Below, one piece after another: positions 34,192 through 43,726 of a stretch of 58,531 bases of DNA. Position numbers and translations under genes: made by a program. This DNA comes from Planctomycetota bacterium (lineage in GTDB: Bacteria; Planctomycetota; UBA8108; UBA1146; JAJFFE01). The DNA lies in the NCBI GenBank assembly GCA_021776775.1, contig JAJFFE010000257.1, forward strand, positions 1 through 58,531. The letters are read 5' to 3'. Under the pieces are notes generated by a model. That model ran no database searches. It saw only the letters and a list, made by a program, of their open reading frames with translations, and had not been told where the DNA came from. Numbering within the stretch: position 1 is the first letter of the stretch; every line of letters begins with the position of its first letter.

Positions 34192-36753
34192 CTAACGCCG
34201 GCGGCCGAGGGCATCCAAGCGCGGCGAGAGCTGGCCCGTTTTCCCCGACCCGGGCGCTTTCCCGTCGGTGGTCGGCTTTCGCGAGAGCTTGAGCTCAGCC
34301 AGACGGGTCTCGATCTCGGCGGCGAGTGAATAGCCCTTGTCGACTCCCACCTTCTTCACCGCGGTCAAGAACTCGGACTCGCCCTCGCGAACCTCGAACC
34401 TAGGAAGCCGGCTCAAGAGCCATTTGACCGTCGTGGTGTAGGAGTCGTTGGATTGCGAGGAGTCGGTGACCGCGGCCAGCGCCGAGGCGAAGTCGCCTTC
34501 ACTGAGACCGACCAAGATCGAAACGCGAGCCTTCGAATCGTCGGCGTACGCCGTCAGCTCTTCGATCGGGAAATCTACCGCGTCGCCGCTGACCGCCGCC
34601 AAGATGCGACGAGTCCGGTTTTCAACAATCTGGAGCTTCTTGCGCTCATCTTCCACGCTCTTTTGAGCGGCGGCGTTGGACGACAACCGGTCGAGACACG
34701 CCCACTCGATGATCCACCAGCGCGTGAACACTTCGGCCGGAGGCGAACTGTCTGCGCCAAACACCCAGAAACCCGACTCCTTGAGGAGCAACGTGTCGAT
34801 CACCGGATCGAGAACAACCTCGAGGAACCACGGCGTCGTGGAAGGCGGTCGCAGTGCCGCGTTTTCGATCACGAGCGCCTCCAACGCGAGCAAAGTGTTC
34901 TCGGAGTCTTCCGCGCACTCGGCAATTGCCAGCTTCAACACGTGGCTACGCACCGGATCAGCCGTCGTCGCCAAAAGCTGGGAGAACGCGGACATCGCGG
35001 CGCCCCCTCCGATCGCTGCGATGGAGTCGACCGCCTGAATTCGACTGGTCCGGGCGACTTGGTCGTCACCGGCGAGTTCCTGAAGAACCTCAATCCCGTC
35101 TTCCAGACGCAAATAGTCGATACCGGCTATGGCCTTGGCAACGAACGTCCGGTTCTTGACGAGTTCACGATAGAACTCCAAGACCCTCTTCTTGCCCTCC
35201 AGTGGAAACTTATCGAGATCGATACGCAGGAAGATCTGCAGAACCAAGTCCTTGGTCGGCTCTTCGGTCGTCGCGTCGAAGATTTTGCGGAGATGCGGCA
35301 ACGTCTCGATGGGCAGCTCAGTGTTGCGAAGCGACTCGAGGACCTGGACGACGACGACTCGATCGACGTTTGCCCAACCCTCCGCCGCCTTGACCACTTC
35401 GCCCGCGAGGACGGAGACGAGCTCGGTTGCGAGGTCTGCCTGGAGCGCTCCGACCACACGAATGGCTGCGAGGCCCAGTGCGTGCTCCGCACTTCCGCTC
35501 TTCGCTGTGCTCAGCTTGTCTATGGTTTGCTTGAGAAGATCCGTCACGCCCGTGTTGTCCTTGAAGTCGACCATTTCACCGATCGCGTCGATGGCAAGCA
35601 CGCGCAGGCTGCTCTTCTCTTTCTCGTTTCCAGCCAGCAGCAAGGAACGGCGCAACAACTCCTTCATACGTACCTCGGAGTCTCCCCCGGCGCCGCGATG
35701 CTTCAACGCGTAGTTGCGAATCCGCCGCATGGCGTCGACGCGAATCGAGATCAGCTGATCCGTCGCAAGTCCATCGAGCAGCCAACCGGAAAGCGCGTCC
35801 GTCTCTTCCATCGACTTGGCCGCGGCTTGCCAAATCTCGAGCCGTTTCTCCCCCTCGAGCTCCGCGACCGCTTCCATGAGCAGTCGGCCGAGCGAACGGT
35901 GTCGGTTCGATTCCCAGAAGCTGGTCCACTGCTCGACGGTCTCCAAGCCCGGAGCCAACGGCGCGAGGTATTGGCGCAGCGCAGCTTGAACCGCCGCTGG
36001 GTTGAGGTCCCCCGGCTCGGAAAGTCGCAAGATGGCGTCACCGACCAGGAAATTCGGTCGGTAGTCGGCCAAGATCGGGAAGGCTCGCTGATAATAGCTC
36101 GTCGATGTGGTGGTCCGGAGCTTCTCGGCGTACAGGAGATGAAGCGCATTGTCGGAAACGAGATAACTCAACACTTCGCGCGTGCGCTCCGCCGTCCGGG
36201 GAAGAAGGTCCTCGTCGGAAAGCAAGCTTTCGATCAAGTCGCGCCCGAGCGCCGATTCCCACAGCGGGTTCTTCTTCTTGTCTGCGGTCCACAGGAAGGC
36301 GGTCCGTTCTGGGCGATCGTCCATGTCCAGAAAATGGCGCAACGTCGGGAGCACCCATTCGGGCCGCGGGTCGCTCGCGACCTCTCGGCCCGACTCGCGC
36401 CCAATCGCAGTTGTCCATTCAAACGGGCTGTCGGACTTCAGCGCCGCTTCGAAGGCCGCGCGCTCGTCGACAGCACCCTCTGCGTCTCCTTGACCGAAAA
36501 CGTGAGGGCCCGACATGAGGAAGCCCAAGAGCAGGGCCAACACGGGAAGCGCGCTCACGAGTGAAACCAGACGCGCGGAGCCGCCCAGGATCTCGTTCTC
36601 ACTAGGCGTAGCGGTGCTCGACGCTTCGGTACTCGTGGACGCGGGGCAGCGCGTCTCGCAACGGAACGGAACAGGTGCCGCGGGCGTGCCGCGATACGGA
36701 CTATGGATCGGTTGGCTCGTAGGGTGCAACGCGCGGCTTTCCATGCGGGTCAC
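34192..36753 (-). CDS. Secreted HEAT/ARM-like repeat protein, unknown function
   Basis: An 853-residue protein. A polar N-terminal 50 residues precede a hydrophobic segment (LVSLVSALPVLALLLGFLMSG, about 63-83) that acts as signal or anchor. The rest is almost all helical with about 40-residue periodicity, for example DAIGEMVDFKDNTGVTDLLKQ and AIAGIDYLRLEDGIEVLQELAG. This suits HEAT/ARM solenoids and a binding or scaffold role. The start is either GTG at 36753 or ATG at 36744. No enzymatic motif seen. It is upstream of the subtilase on the same strand, 234 bases apart. Confidence 0.72.
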   Translation of the reverse strand: MTRMESRALHPTSQPIHSPYRGTPAAPVPFRCETRCPASTSTEASSTATPSENEILGGSARLVSLVSALPVLALLLGFLMSGPHVFGQGDAEGAVDERAAFEAALKSDSPFEWTTAIGRESGREVASDPRPEWVLPTLRHFLDMDDRPERTAFLWTADKKKNPLWESALGRDLIESLLSDEDLLPRTAERTREVLSYLVSDNALHLLYAEKLRTTTSTSYYQRAFPILADYRPNFLVGDAILRLSEPGDLNPAAVQAALRQYLAPLAPGLETVEQWTSFWESNRHRSLGRLLMEAVAELEGEKRLEIWQAAAKSMEETDALSGWLLDGLATDQLISIRVDAMRRIRNYALKHRGAGGDSEVRMKELLRRSLLLAGNEKEKSSLRVLAIDAIGEMVDFKDNTGVTDLLKQTIDKLSTAKSGSAEHALGLAAIRVVGALQADLATELVSVLAGEVVKAAEGWANVDRVVVVQVLESLRNTELPIETLPHLRKIFDATTEEPTKDLVLQIFLRIDLDKFPLEGKKRVLEFYRELVKNRTFVAKAIAGIDYLRLEDGIEVLQELAGDDQVARTSRIQAVDSIAAIGGGAAMSAFSQLLATTADPVRSHVLKLAIAECAEDSENTLLALEALVIENAALRPPSTTPWFLEVVLDPVIDTLLLKESGFWVFGADSSPPAEVFTRWWIIEWACLDRLSSNAAAQKSVEDERKKLQIVENRTRRILAAVSGDAVDFPIEELTAYADDSKARVSILVGLSEGDFASALAAVTDSSQSNDSYTTTVKWLLSRLPRFEVREGESEFLTAVKKVGVDKGYSLAAEIETRLAELKLSRKPTTDGKAPGSGKTGQLSPRLDALGRRR

Positions 36754-36916
36754 GAACCTGAAAACAGCGAACTGTAGACAGGGGCACGGTCGGACAACAA
36801 GGCGGCGTCGGCGGGTAGCGGCTGGCTACCAGGATAGTAGCAGCCGGCCACGTGCGAAACACCTCATTGCGTGAATCAAGATCCGCCGGAGTACTCGATG
36901 AACTCGATCAATTCAC

Positions 36917-37894
36917 TCAAAAGATGCCGACGTCGAAATTGTCATCGGGCGGCGGGTCGGAACTCTCGACCACTTTCTCTCGCTTCCGGGAAACGTCGAA
37001 CTTCGGGGCCGCGCCACGGCCGCCGCTCTCTCGACGAGGCGTAGGTGCGTCGGTCGTGCCGTTGCCGTCCCCTCGACCGCGGCCGCGTCGCCCTCTTCGC
37101 GATCGGCCCTCTTCCGAAGCGTGCTCGCTAGTCTCATCGGACGGTACGCGCTGTCGAGTCCCGGGGTCTCTAGTGGACGCGTCCCGCGTGCCGGCGTCCC
37201 GATCGGCCGATCTTTCCGGCCGACGGTCCTGTCCCGAACGAACCGGAGTACCCTCCGTCCGCCCCCCGTCCCCGTTCGCGCCCGACTCCGAACCGCGTCG
37301 ACCGCGACCGCGGCCGCCCCGAGTACGACGTCGCGAGCGACTCCGCTGGCCGTTCGTCGTACCGTCTTCGGCCCGTTGAGCCGGAACCGAGGCCGAAGCG
37401 TCAATCGTCTCTTCGTCCGAATCTTGATCGCCGACGGCAAGAACCGGTTCGAGCTCTTCCGCGGGACCGAAATCAGAGTCGTCGTACTCGTCGTAACCCT
37501 GGGGCTCGTACCCCGGCTGCTCGGAAGCGTCACATTCGGCAAGAAAGTCCTCGATGACGCGAGCTTGCAGGGTCTCGCGGCATTCGGTGTTGATCGGGTG
37601 CGCAATATCCGCGTGCAGCTTGGTCCGGCCTTCGGTTCGACGAGCTCGGTCCGGCGGCATCGAACCTCCGCACTCGGCGCAGTAATTACTTCGGACCCGG
37701 TTCTTCGAGCTGCATTTTGGACAGCGGACGGTGAGTTTCCGGCTCGGCATCGCGACGAAGAGTCCGCGCGACCCCTCGATAATTTTCAGGTCCCTGACGA
37801 CGAACGCGTCGTCGATGGTAATGCTGCAGAACGCTTTGAGCTTCTCGTGACGCCCACCGTCGACCAACTTGACACGTACTTCGGTGATATCCAC
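36917..37894 (-). CDS. spoVG: SpoVG-family protein with inserted zinc ribbon and Arg-rich tail
   Basis: The N-terminal domain is SpoVG: MDITEVRVKLVDGG, then DAFVVRDLKIIEGSRGLFVAMPSRK. The family's closing block DIAHPINTECRETLQ (about 95-110) follows only after an insert of roughly 40 residues. That insert holds a zinc ribbon (Cys58, 61, 72, 75). The C-terminal 200 residues are acidic at first, then rich in Arg/Gly/Ser (RRRTRGGRGRGRRG), a disordered RNA-binding-like tail. SpoVG is a nucleic-acid-binding regulator. The start is GTG at 37894, with AGAGGGG upstream. It follows ispE, a neighbour also seen for spoVG in Firmicutes. Confidence 0.88.
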   Translation of the reverse strand: MDITEVRVKLVDGGRHEKLKAFCSITIDDAFVVRDLKIIEGSRGLFVAMPSRKLTVRCPKCSSKNRVRSNYCAECGGSMPPDRARRTEGRTKLHADIAHPINTECRETLQARVIEDFLAECDASEQPGYEPQGYDEYDDSDFGPAEELEPVLAVGDQDSDEETIDASASVPAQRAEDGTTNGQRSRSRRRTRGGRGRGRRGSESGANGDGGRTEGTPVRSGQDRRPERSADRDAGTRDASTRDPGTRQRVPSDETSEHASEEGRSRRGRRGRGRGDGNGTTDAPTPRRESGGRGAAPKFDVSRKREKVVESSDPPPDDNFDVGIF

Positions 37895-38004
37895 TGATGT
37901 GACCCCTCTCGGTGCTGCCGAACCTGTTGTGCTGCCGTACTCGGTGCCGAATCTATGCTGTCGTGCTTCAACTCACCGCGTTGCTTCGTTCGAGGGCGTT
38001 TCAC

Positions 38005-39111
38005 TCAACAGCCTCTATCAGGCCGGAACACCCGGTGAACCGAAGCCCCCACTCCAAGTTCCGTTCGGGCGCGTGCGGCAAAGCGCTGGGCGTCCCCGAA
38101 GTTGCGAGCAGCTACGAAGAACGCCGAACCGCTCCCGGTGAGCGCCCAGTTTCGAGCACCGTCCGTGGCTACCGACGGCCAAAGCAACGACGGCCAAAGC
38201 TCAGAGGCGTTTTGCCGCAGCCAGTTCGACACAGAACTCATCGTGATGTTGCCTGGAGAATCCACCCCCGCGCCACTCGGCACACATCCGAGTTTGCGAC
38301 GATCAGGGTTGCCCGTGACGTGACGCTGAAGTCGCCCGCTATCCGATGGCGCGCTTGTCGTACCGCCGCTCGCCGAGGTGATTGCGATCGCCTCCAGACG
38401 ATTGAAGATTCCTTCCGGCCATCGGGACGAGTCTTCGAAAGTCGTGTTCTGGAAGCTAATTGGGCCATCCGGTGAAGTCAAGGGGAAAGACAATGCACCG
38501 AAGATCGCAGGCGTCGAGCACCCGATCGAGGGCGTGACGACGACGAAGTACGGGTCGTCGCCACCGAAGAGTTTCGGCTGACCGGACGCAGCAAACTCTT
38601 GCACCTGCTCGCCACGTCCCCGACAAATTGCCGGGCCGGACCCGAGAAAGAACGGTACGTCGGAGCCGAGTCCCGAGGCGATCGACTGCAACTCCGTCGT
38701 CGGCAAGCCAAGGTCAAACAACTCGTCGACTAGCACCAAGGTGCCGGCCGCATTCCCACTTCCTCCGCCGAGGCCTGCTTCTATCGGGAGACGCTTGGTC
38801 AACTCCATGTCGAGAGGCGGGACCTGGCGGAGCTTGCGGATGGCATCGACGGCCCGTCTAACCAAATTGTCGCGACCCGTCGGAACCGCCACGCCGCGCA
38901 CTCGCAAGCAGTCTTCTGTGTGACCCGCGGCGCGAGACGTGACGCGCAGATGATCTTGCCAGTGGATCGGGATCATCAAGGTGGTCAGGTCGTGAAACCC
39001 GTCGCGACGCCGTGCCTCGACCTCGAGGAACAGATTGAGCTTGGCCGGCGTCAGGACGACGCCAGCACCGTGACGACAACGGCGCGGGAGCAGCGGGGCC
39101 TCGAGTCCCAT
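38005..39111 (-). CDS. ispE: 4-diphosphocytidyl-2-C-methyl-D-erythritol kinase
   Basis: GHMP kinase of the MEP isoprenoid pathway. The 368-residue protein has PAKLNLFLEV (substrate-binding Lys/Asn near residue 23), the glycine-rich ATP loop PIEAGLGGGSGNAAGTL, and LGSDVPFFLGSGPAICRGRGE. The C-terminal GHMP block is ALTGSGSAFFVAA. It is longer than usual (about 280-300), owing to about 70 extra residues between 225 and 300. The start ATG overlaps the panC stop (TGATG). Part of the pssA-folK-panC-ispE-spoVG transcription unit. Confidence 0.93.
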   Translation of the reverse strand: MGLEAPLLPRRCRHGAGVVLTPAKLNLFLEVEARRRDGFHDLTTLMIPIHWQDHLRVTSRAAGHTEDCLRVRGVAVPTGRDNLVRRAVDAIRKLRQVPPLDMELTKRLPIEAGLGGGSGNAAGTLVLVDELFDLGLPTTELQSIASGLGSDVPFFLGSGPAICRGRGEQVQEFAASGQPKLFGGDDPYFVVVTPSIGCSTPAIFGALSFPLTSPDGPISFQNTTFEDSSRWPEGIFNRLEAIAITSASGGTTSAPSDSGRLQRHVTGNPDRRKLGCVPSGAGVDSPGNITMSSVSNWLRQNASELWPSLLWPSVATDGARNWALTGSGSAFFVAARNFGDAQRFAARARTELGVGASVHRVFRPDRGC

Positions 39112-39959
39112 CAGTCGATCTCGCCCAACGCAATGTTGTCAATCAATCGAACCCCGTCCACTCGCGCGGCAATCGCCAGGACCCCACCGCGTTCGACGGA
39201 CTCGAGAGCCTTCAGGTGAACCGAGTCCACGAGTTCGATGTACTCGAGGCTCGCCCTGGGATCGGCCATCGCCAACCGTGACGCCTCGAGAACGAGCTTC
39301 ACCGCGTCGCGCTCTCCCGCTTTGAACAACTCCCGCGCCGCCAACAGTCCGCGGTTGAGCGCTAACGCGGCGACGCGCCCGGCCTCCGATAACTTCACGT
39401 TACGACTCGACAACGCCAGGCCATCCGGGTCCCGAACGATGTCACACCCGACGACGTCGAGCTCGAGATCGAGATCGAGCACCAAGCGACGAATCAACAC
39501 GAGCTGCTGAAAGTCCTTGCGGCCCATGAACAATTGTGAGGGACGGAACAGATTCAACAACTTGAGGACCACGGTGGCCACGCCGGCAAAGTGAGTCGGA
39601 CGCGAACGCCCGCACAGTCCGGCCGCGAGCAGCGGGACCCGTACTTCGGTTGCGAATCCAGTGGGGTAAACTTCGGCCGCGTCAGCAAACCAAACGAAGT
39701 CGACGCCCTCTTCGCGCAAGGCAGCTTCGTCCGCCTCGCGCGTCCGCGGGTACTGGTCGAGATCCTCATTCGGTCCGAACTGCGTCGGATTGACGAAGAC
39801 ACTCGCCGCCACCGTGACGCCCGACTTGCGCGCCGCCCGCAACAACGAGCGATGCCCCTCGTGCAACGCGCCCATGGTCGGAACGAATCCCAGACGCGCG
39901 TCGCTGTCGAGAGACCGCCGCCATTCGAGGAGTTCTCGCTTCGAATTGGCGACGATCAC
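39111..39959 (-). CDS. panC: Pantothenate synthetase
   Basis: Condenses pantoate and beta-alanine with ATP. The 282-residue protein has PTMGALHEGHRSLL (HxGH), FVNPTQFGPNEDLDQYPRT, MGRKDFQQLVLIRRLV and the KMSKS-like SSRNVKLSE. The start is GTG at 39959-39957, which overlaps the folK stop as GTGA and has GGAGGG five to six bases upstream. The longer open frame adds an Arg-rich stretch foreign to the family. Pathway partners panB and panD are not in the window. Confidence 0.95.
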   Translation of the reverse strand: MIVANSKRELLEWRRSLDSDARLGFVPTMGALHEGHRSLLRAARKSGVTVAASVFVNPTQFGPNEDLDQYPRTREADEAALREEGVDFVWFADAAEVYPTGFATEVRVPLLAAGLCGRSRPTHFAGVATVVLKLLNLFRPSQLFMGRKDFQQLVLIRRLVLDLDLELDVVGCDIVRDPDGLALSSRNVKLSEAGRVAALALNRGLLAARELFKAGERDAVKLVLEASRLAMADPRASLEYIELVDSVHLKALESVERGGVLAIAARVDGVRLIDNIALGEID

Positions 39960-40474
39960 GACGGCCCTCCGCGCCACGGGCTCACACGTTGAGCCGGAGC
40001 GTCGACGAGCCGACGACAGAGTTCCGCCACCGTTCGGCCGAGCGGCTCTATGACGAACTTGCCCGCAATCTCCGCCCATGGTTCGAGTACGAATCGTCGT
40101 CGACTGAGTTCGGGATGCGGGACCTGCAAGTCGGGCTCGACCACCTCGATTGATCCGTACGCCAGCAGATCCAGATCGATCACGCGCGGTCCCCACTTCT
40201 CTCCGTCCCGGGTTCTTCCCATACGACGCTCTATCGCCAACAAACCGTCGAGAAGCGCACGCGGAGACAGCGACGTAAGAAGCTCGGTCACGCCGTTGAG
40301 GTAGTCGGGCTGCTCAGGACCGATGGGCGACGTGTCGTACCAGCGAGAACTCGCGGTGACTCGCGTCGATTCGAGAGCGCGTATCTCTTCGACCGCCCGC
40401 TGTAGATTCCCCACGCGATCGCCGAGGTTCGAGCCGAGCCCTACGAACGCTCGTGTGCTGAGCTCACTGACCAT
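39956..40474 (-). CDS. folK: HPPK: hydroxymethyldihydropterin pyrophosphokinase
   Basis: Pyrophosphorylates 6-hydroxymethyl-7,8-dihydropterin in folate synthesis. The 172 residues include FVGLGSNLGDRVGNL, SSRWYDTSPIGPEQPDYLN, RRMGRTRDGEKWGPRVIDLDLLAYG (metal-binding DxD) and VPHPELSRRRFVLEP, all HPPK signatures. The ATG at 40474 lies inside the pssA 3' end (11-base overlap); a GTG at 40495 is the alternative. Coupled to panC by GTGA. Confidence 0.95.
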   Translation of the reverse strand: MVSELSTRAFVGLGSNLGDRVGNLQRAVEEIRALESTRVTASSRWYDTSPIGPEQPDYLNGVTELLTSLSPRALLDGLLAIERRMGRTRDGEKWGPRVIDLDLLAYGSIEVVEPDLQVPHPELSRRRFVLEPWAEIAGKFVIEPLGRTVAELCRRLVDAPAQRVSPWRGGPS

Positions 40475-41405
40475 CGGGCTGGGCCGACTCTTCACTCGGA
40501 GGCGCCGGACTCGGCGCGATCTTCAAGAGCGTCCGAATCGGAGTCCAAAGCATGTACGCAAGAAAGCCGAATCCCAGGACCGGTTCGAACATGACCAAGC
40601 AAAGCGTCAAACCGAACACGAGATAGGCCAACGTGTCGAAGCTCTGACGCCGTTGCAACAACTGGCTGGCGAAGTGCGGATAGAACAATCGGTTGCTCAC
40701 CATCGCGTAGCCAGACAAGAACGCGACGAAGGGCATGGTACGAACCAGACCAGTCGCCACGCCCTCGGACCACGCCGGAGCGGCATCGGCAAGCGCGCGG
40801 AGTTCCCACGACTTCCACTTGTCCGCCCAGAAGTAGACGATCGTCAGCCCCGCCATGCAGCCGGCCGCGGCCGGCGTCGGCATCCCCTTGAAGCAGAGGT
40901 GCGCCTCCTCACTGTCTTCACTCTCGTCGTGTTCATCGTTGAAGCGAGCGAGACGCAGGGTGGCGCCGAGGAAGTAGGCGAGACCGAACGCCCAGATCAC
41001 CTTGTCCCACGGGCCGGTCCCGACGACTGAGCGATGCATGGCGATCATGAGCCCGGCCGGGGCCACACCGAACGTCACGAGATCCGCCAATGAGTCGAGC
41101 TGCGCTCCGAGGCTGCTGGTGCTCCCGGTCAAGCGCGCGATGCGGCCGTCGAACACATCGAAGACCATACCGAGCATGATGAGCCAGGCGGCCTTCTCGA
41201 GCCCAGCGAGCGGTGCATCGACAGCGGCTCCACCGGCTACTCGCTCGACGGCGACCTCGCCCGTTGCCGTTGCGATGAAGCTCAAGGCGAGAAAACCGCA
41301 TACAGCATTCCCTAGCGTGATCAGATTCGGGATCACACTCGAGCTCGCCTCTTTTATCCGGCGAGTTCGATCGCCCTTCATCTTGCTCCATTCGCTGCCG
41401 GCCAT
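40464..41405 (-). CDS. pssA: CDP-diacylglycerol--serine O-phosphatidyltransferase
   Basis: Membrane enzyme making phosphatidylserine, precursor of phosphatidylethanolamine. The 313-residue protein has the CDP-alcohol phosphotransferase signature D-G-x2-A-R-x8-G-x3-D-x3-D (FDGRIARLTGSTSSLGAQLDSLAD). It has about eight hydrophobic helices and the PssA-like KGMPTPAAAG. The family assignment is firm; PssA rather than PgsA is inferred from the KGMPxPAA motif and length. AGAGG lies upstream of the ATG at 41405. First gene of the leftward operon; divergent from eno. Confidence 0.9.
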   Translation of the reverse strand: MAGSEWSKMKGDRTRRIKEASSSVIPNLITLGNAVCGFLALSFIATATGEVAVERVAGGAAVDAPLAGLEKAAWLIMLGMVFDVFDGRIARLTGSTSSLGAQLDSLADLVTFGVAPAGLMIAMHRSVVGTGPWDKVIWAFGLAYFLGATLRLARFNDEHDESEDSEEAHLCFKGMPTPAAAGCMAGLTIVYFWADKWKSWELRALADAAPAWSEGVATGLVRTMPFVAFLSGYAMVSNRLFYPHFASQLLQRRQSFDTLAYLVFGLTLCLVMFEPVLGFGFLAYMLWTPIRTLLKIAPSPAPPSEESAQPDGQ

Positions 41406-41667
41406 CGGGCCGCCTCTGAGGAAGCGTCCGCAATAGCCCTCCCCCGTGACTCACCGCGCTGAAGGCTTCGAGCGCGAGGCCAACACTTGCACACCCGTTG
41501 ACTTCCGGGCCTGCCCATCCATGATGCGCGGTCGCAGGGTGAAGCGGACCTCACCCGACAATCCCGAATCATACCGAGACTAGCCGCCGAGCGGGAGCCG
41601 CCCCTCATACCCGAGGCTCGGAGTTCCCCATAGACGCGACAATACGCTCCCCGAGAGGACTCCCGAC

Positions 41668-42936
41668 ATGAGTGCGATTCTCGACATCAGCTGCCGCATG
41701 ATCCTGGACTCGCGGGGCAACCCGACCGTTGAGGTCGACTGTCTACTCGACGGAGGCGCGGTCGGCCGCGCCTCGGTGCCCTCTGGTGCGTCCACCGGGA
41801 AGGCGGAAGCGCTCGAGCTCCGAGACGGCGGGGACCTCTGGTGCGGCCGAGGCGTCGAAAAAGCGCTGTCGCACATTCGCGATGAAATCGGCGAGGAGCT
41901 GCTGGGAATGGATGCCCTCGATCAAGAGAGCATCGACCAGCGCATGATCGAACTCGATGGCACCGCCAACAAGGAACGGCTCGGAGCGAACGCGACGCTC
42001 GGGGTCTCCATGGCCGTCTGTCGAGCCGCGGCCGATTTTGCGGAGTTGCCCCTCTACCGATACCTCGGAGGCCCCAGCGCGCGACGACTCCCGATCCCGC
42101 TCCTCAACGTCGTCAACGGTGGCGCCCACGCCGACAACACAATCGACTTCCAAGAGTTCATGATCGCACCCATCGGCGCGTCCGACTTCAAGACCGGATT
42201 CCGTTGGGGAGTGGAGATCTATCACGAGCTGAAGAAGATCCTCAAGTCGCGAGGGCTGTCGGTCGCCGTCGGCGATGAGGGTGGCTTCGCGCCCAACCTC
42301 GATGGCGATGTCGCGGTCCTCGAGGTCTTGACCGAAGCGTGCGAAAGCGCGGGATACTCGGTGGGTCGAGATGCGCAGATCGCCTTCGCGCTCGACGTGG
42401 CCGCGAGCGAGTTCTACCGCGACGGCGCGTACCACCTCGGCAACCACGACGCGCCGCTCGACTCCGCGGCGATGGTCCAGCACTACACCGGCCTGGTGAA
42501 GCAATTCCCGATCGTGTCCATCGAAGACGGTCTCGACGAAAACGATTGGGACGGTTGGCAACAACTGACCGCCGCCGTGGGTGAGTCGGTTCGACTCGTC
42601 GGCGACGACTTGTACGTAACCCAGGAAGCCAAACTGTCTCGCGGCATCGAGGAGCGATCCGGCAACGCGATCCTGATCAAGCTGAATCAGGTCGGAACCG
42701 TTTCCGAGACCCTTCACACGATTCGGCTCGCGCAACGTGCGGGGTTCCGCGTGATCGTGTCCCACCGATCCGGCGAGACCGAAGACCACTTCATCGCCGA
42801 CCTCGCCGTCGCGACCGACGCCGGTTGGATCAAGACCGGTGCTCCGTGCCGCACCGACCGCAACGCCAAGTACAACCAACTTCTCCGGCTCGAAGAGATG
42901 ATCGGCGCGCCCGCGATCTACGGATCTCCGGAGTGA
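41668..42936 (+). CDS. eno: Enolase
   Basis: Interconverts 2-phosphoglycerate and phosphoenolpyruvate. The 422-residue protein has the full enolase set: ILDSRGNPTVEVDC, SVPSGASTGKAEALELRD, NVVNGGAHADNTIDFQEFMI, VGDEGGFAPNL, VSIEDGLDENDWDGW, VGDDLYVTQ, ILIKLNQVGTVSET and SHRSGETEDHFIADL. The ATG at 41668 has GAGGA upstream. Phosphoenolpyruvate also feeds KdsA (28304-29143). Likely first gene of a unit that continues rightward. Confidence 0.98.
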   Translation: MSAILDISCRMILDSRGNPTVEVDCLLDGGAVGRASVPSGASTGKAEALELRDGGDLWCGRGVEKALSHIRDEIGEELLGMDALDQESIDQRMIELDGTANKERLGANATLGVSMAVCRAAADFAELPLYRYLGGPSARRLPIPLLNVVNGGAHADNTIDFQEFMIAPIGASDFKTGFRWGVEIYHELKKILKSRGLSVAVGDEGGFAPNLDGDVAVLEVLTEACESAGYSVGRDAQIAFALDVAASEFYRDGAYHLGNHDAPLDSAAMVQHYTGLVKQFPIVSIEDGLDENDWDGWQQLTAAVGESVRLVGDDLYVTQEAKLSRGIEERSGNAILIKLNQVGTVSETLHTIRLAQRAGFRVIVSHRSGETEDHFIADLAVATDAGWIKTGAPCRTDRNAKYNQLLRLEEMIGAPAIYGSPE

Positions 42937-43048
42937 CCCGCGCTGACCGGCCCCGTCCGACGGCTCGTGTTCACTTACGCCCACCCTCGGCCCCGCACAA
43001 CGTCACGAATCCGAACATTGGGTGGAACTATCCCATCCTCTTGCGACG

Positions 43049-43068
43049 AAAGGGTTTTCGAACCCTTT
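43049..43068 (+). terminator. Hairpin with TTCG tetraloop after eno
   Basis: AAAGGGTT and AACCCTTT form a perfect 8-bp stem closed by TTCG, 113 bases after the eno stop. No T-run follows, so it may be a terminator, an attenuator or an mRNA-stabilising hairpin. Confidence 0.5.
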
Positions 43069-43187
43069 GAGGGTGGGTACACTCGCGCCACCTCGGGGAG
43101 CGTTACGCCGCATCATCGAGGTCGACATCCCGTTCAGTGTGCGACGACGCCCAACGTCGTCACGAACCGATGGTGTGGGGGAGAACT

Positions 43188-43613
43188 GTGGGCCCGACGA
43201 TGCGATCGTCACAGCCAAATCAAAACGACAGCATCGCGACCGGTCACCCGGACAACGCGACCGGTCACGCGGGCCATCCCGGCCCGGTCCGTGATTCAGG
43301 TCGAGGTATCGGCCAGGGTCGCAGGAGCCGGGGATTCGTGCAGTTCCTGCTCGTCCTGACCGGTGTCGGGTGCATCGCCGTCAGCATGACAAACGTCCCC
43401 CGCCGCGAAGAAACCCGTCGCCTCGAGCGCGTACTCGACGAGAAGCGCGACGAACTCCACGACTTCCACGAACAGTCGCACCAGGCAAAACGGCGGGAGC
43501 GGGCTATGCAGCACGACCCGTACTACCGGCGCATCATGCTCAAACGGGTCACCGGAGCGAGTTTCCGCGACGCCGTCAGCGACGAGCAGGTGAAGCTCCT
43601 TCGCAGCAGTTGA
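43188..43613 (+). CDS. FtsB/DivIC-like septum-formation-initiator protein (putative)
   Basis: A 141-residue protein from GTG at 43188, which has GGGGGAG four bases upstream. A polar cytoplasmic N-terminus of about 50 residues precedes one TM helix (FVQFLLVLTGVGCIAVSMTNV). An extracytoplasmic coiled coil follows (RREETRRLERVLDEKRDELH and on). It ends in a small domain beginning DPYYRRIMLKRVTG. This is the plan of FtsB/DivIC family cell-division proteins, and the location downstream of eno matches ftsB in proteobacteria. Conservation is topological rather than by sequence, so the call is tentative. Confidence 0.68.
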   Translation: MGPTMRSSQPNQNDSIATGHPDNATGHAGHPGPVRDSGRGIGQGRRSRGFVQFLLVLTGVGCIAVSMTNVPRREETRRLERVLDEKRDELHDFHEQSHQAKRRERAMQHDPYYRRIMLKRVTGASFRDAVSDEQVKLLRSS

Positions 43614-43726
43614 TCGGGATCCGGTCCTATTCCGGTGAAGCCGGGCGCCCGACGAGCCGATGGAGATGAACAACACCCTCCGTCAGAGGAACCGACCCGA
43701 GTTCTGGATTCATACTGGGGACAGCA

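Noticed and set aside
34453..36564. 703-codon plus-strand open frame
   Set aside because: It is the antisense shadow of the HEAT-like gene, which has a signal segment and consistent helical repeats. The shadow has a composition expected of antisense high-GC sequence.
41743..42984. 413-codon minus-strand open frame
   Set aside because: Shadow of enolase, whose motifs are complete on the plus strand.
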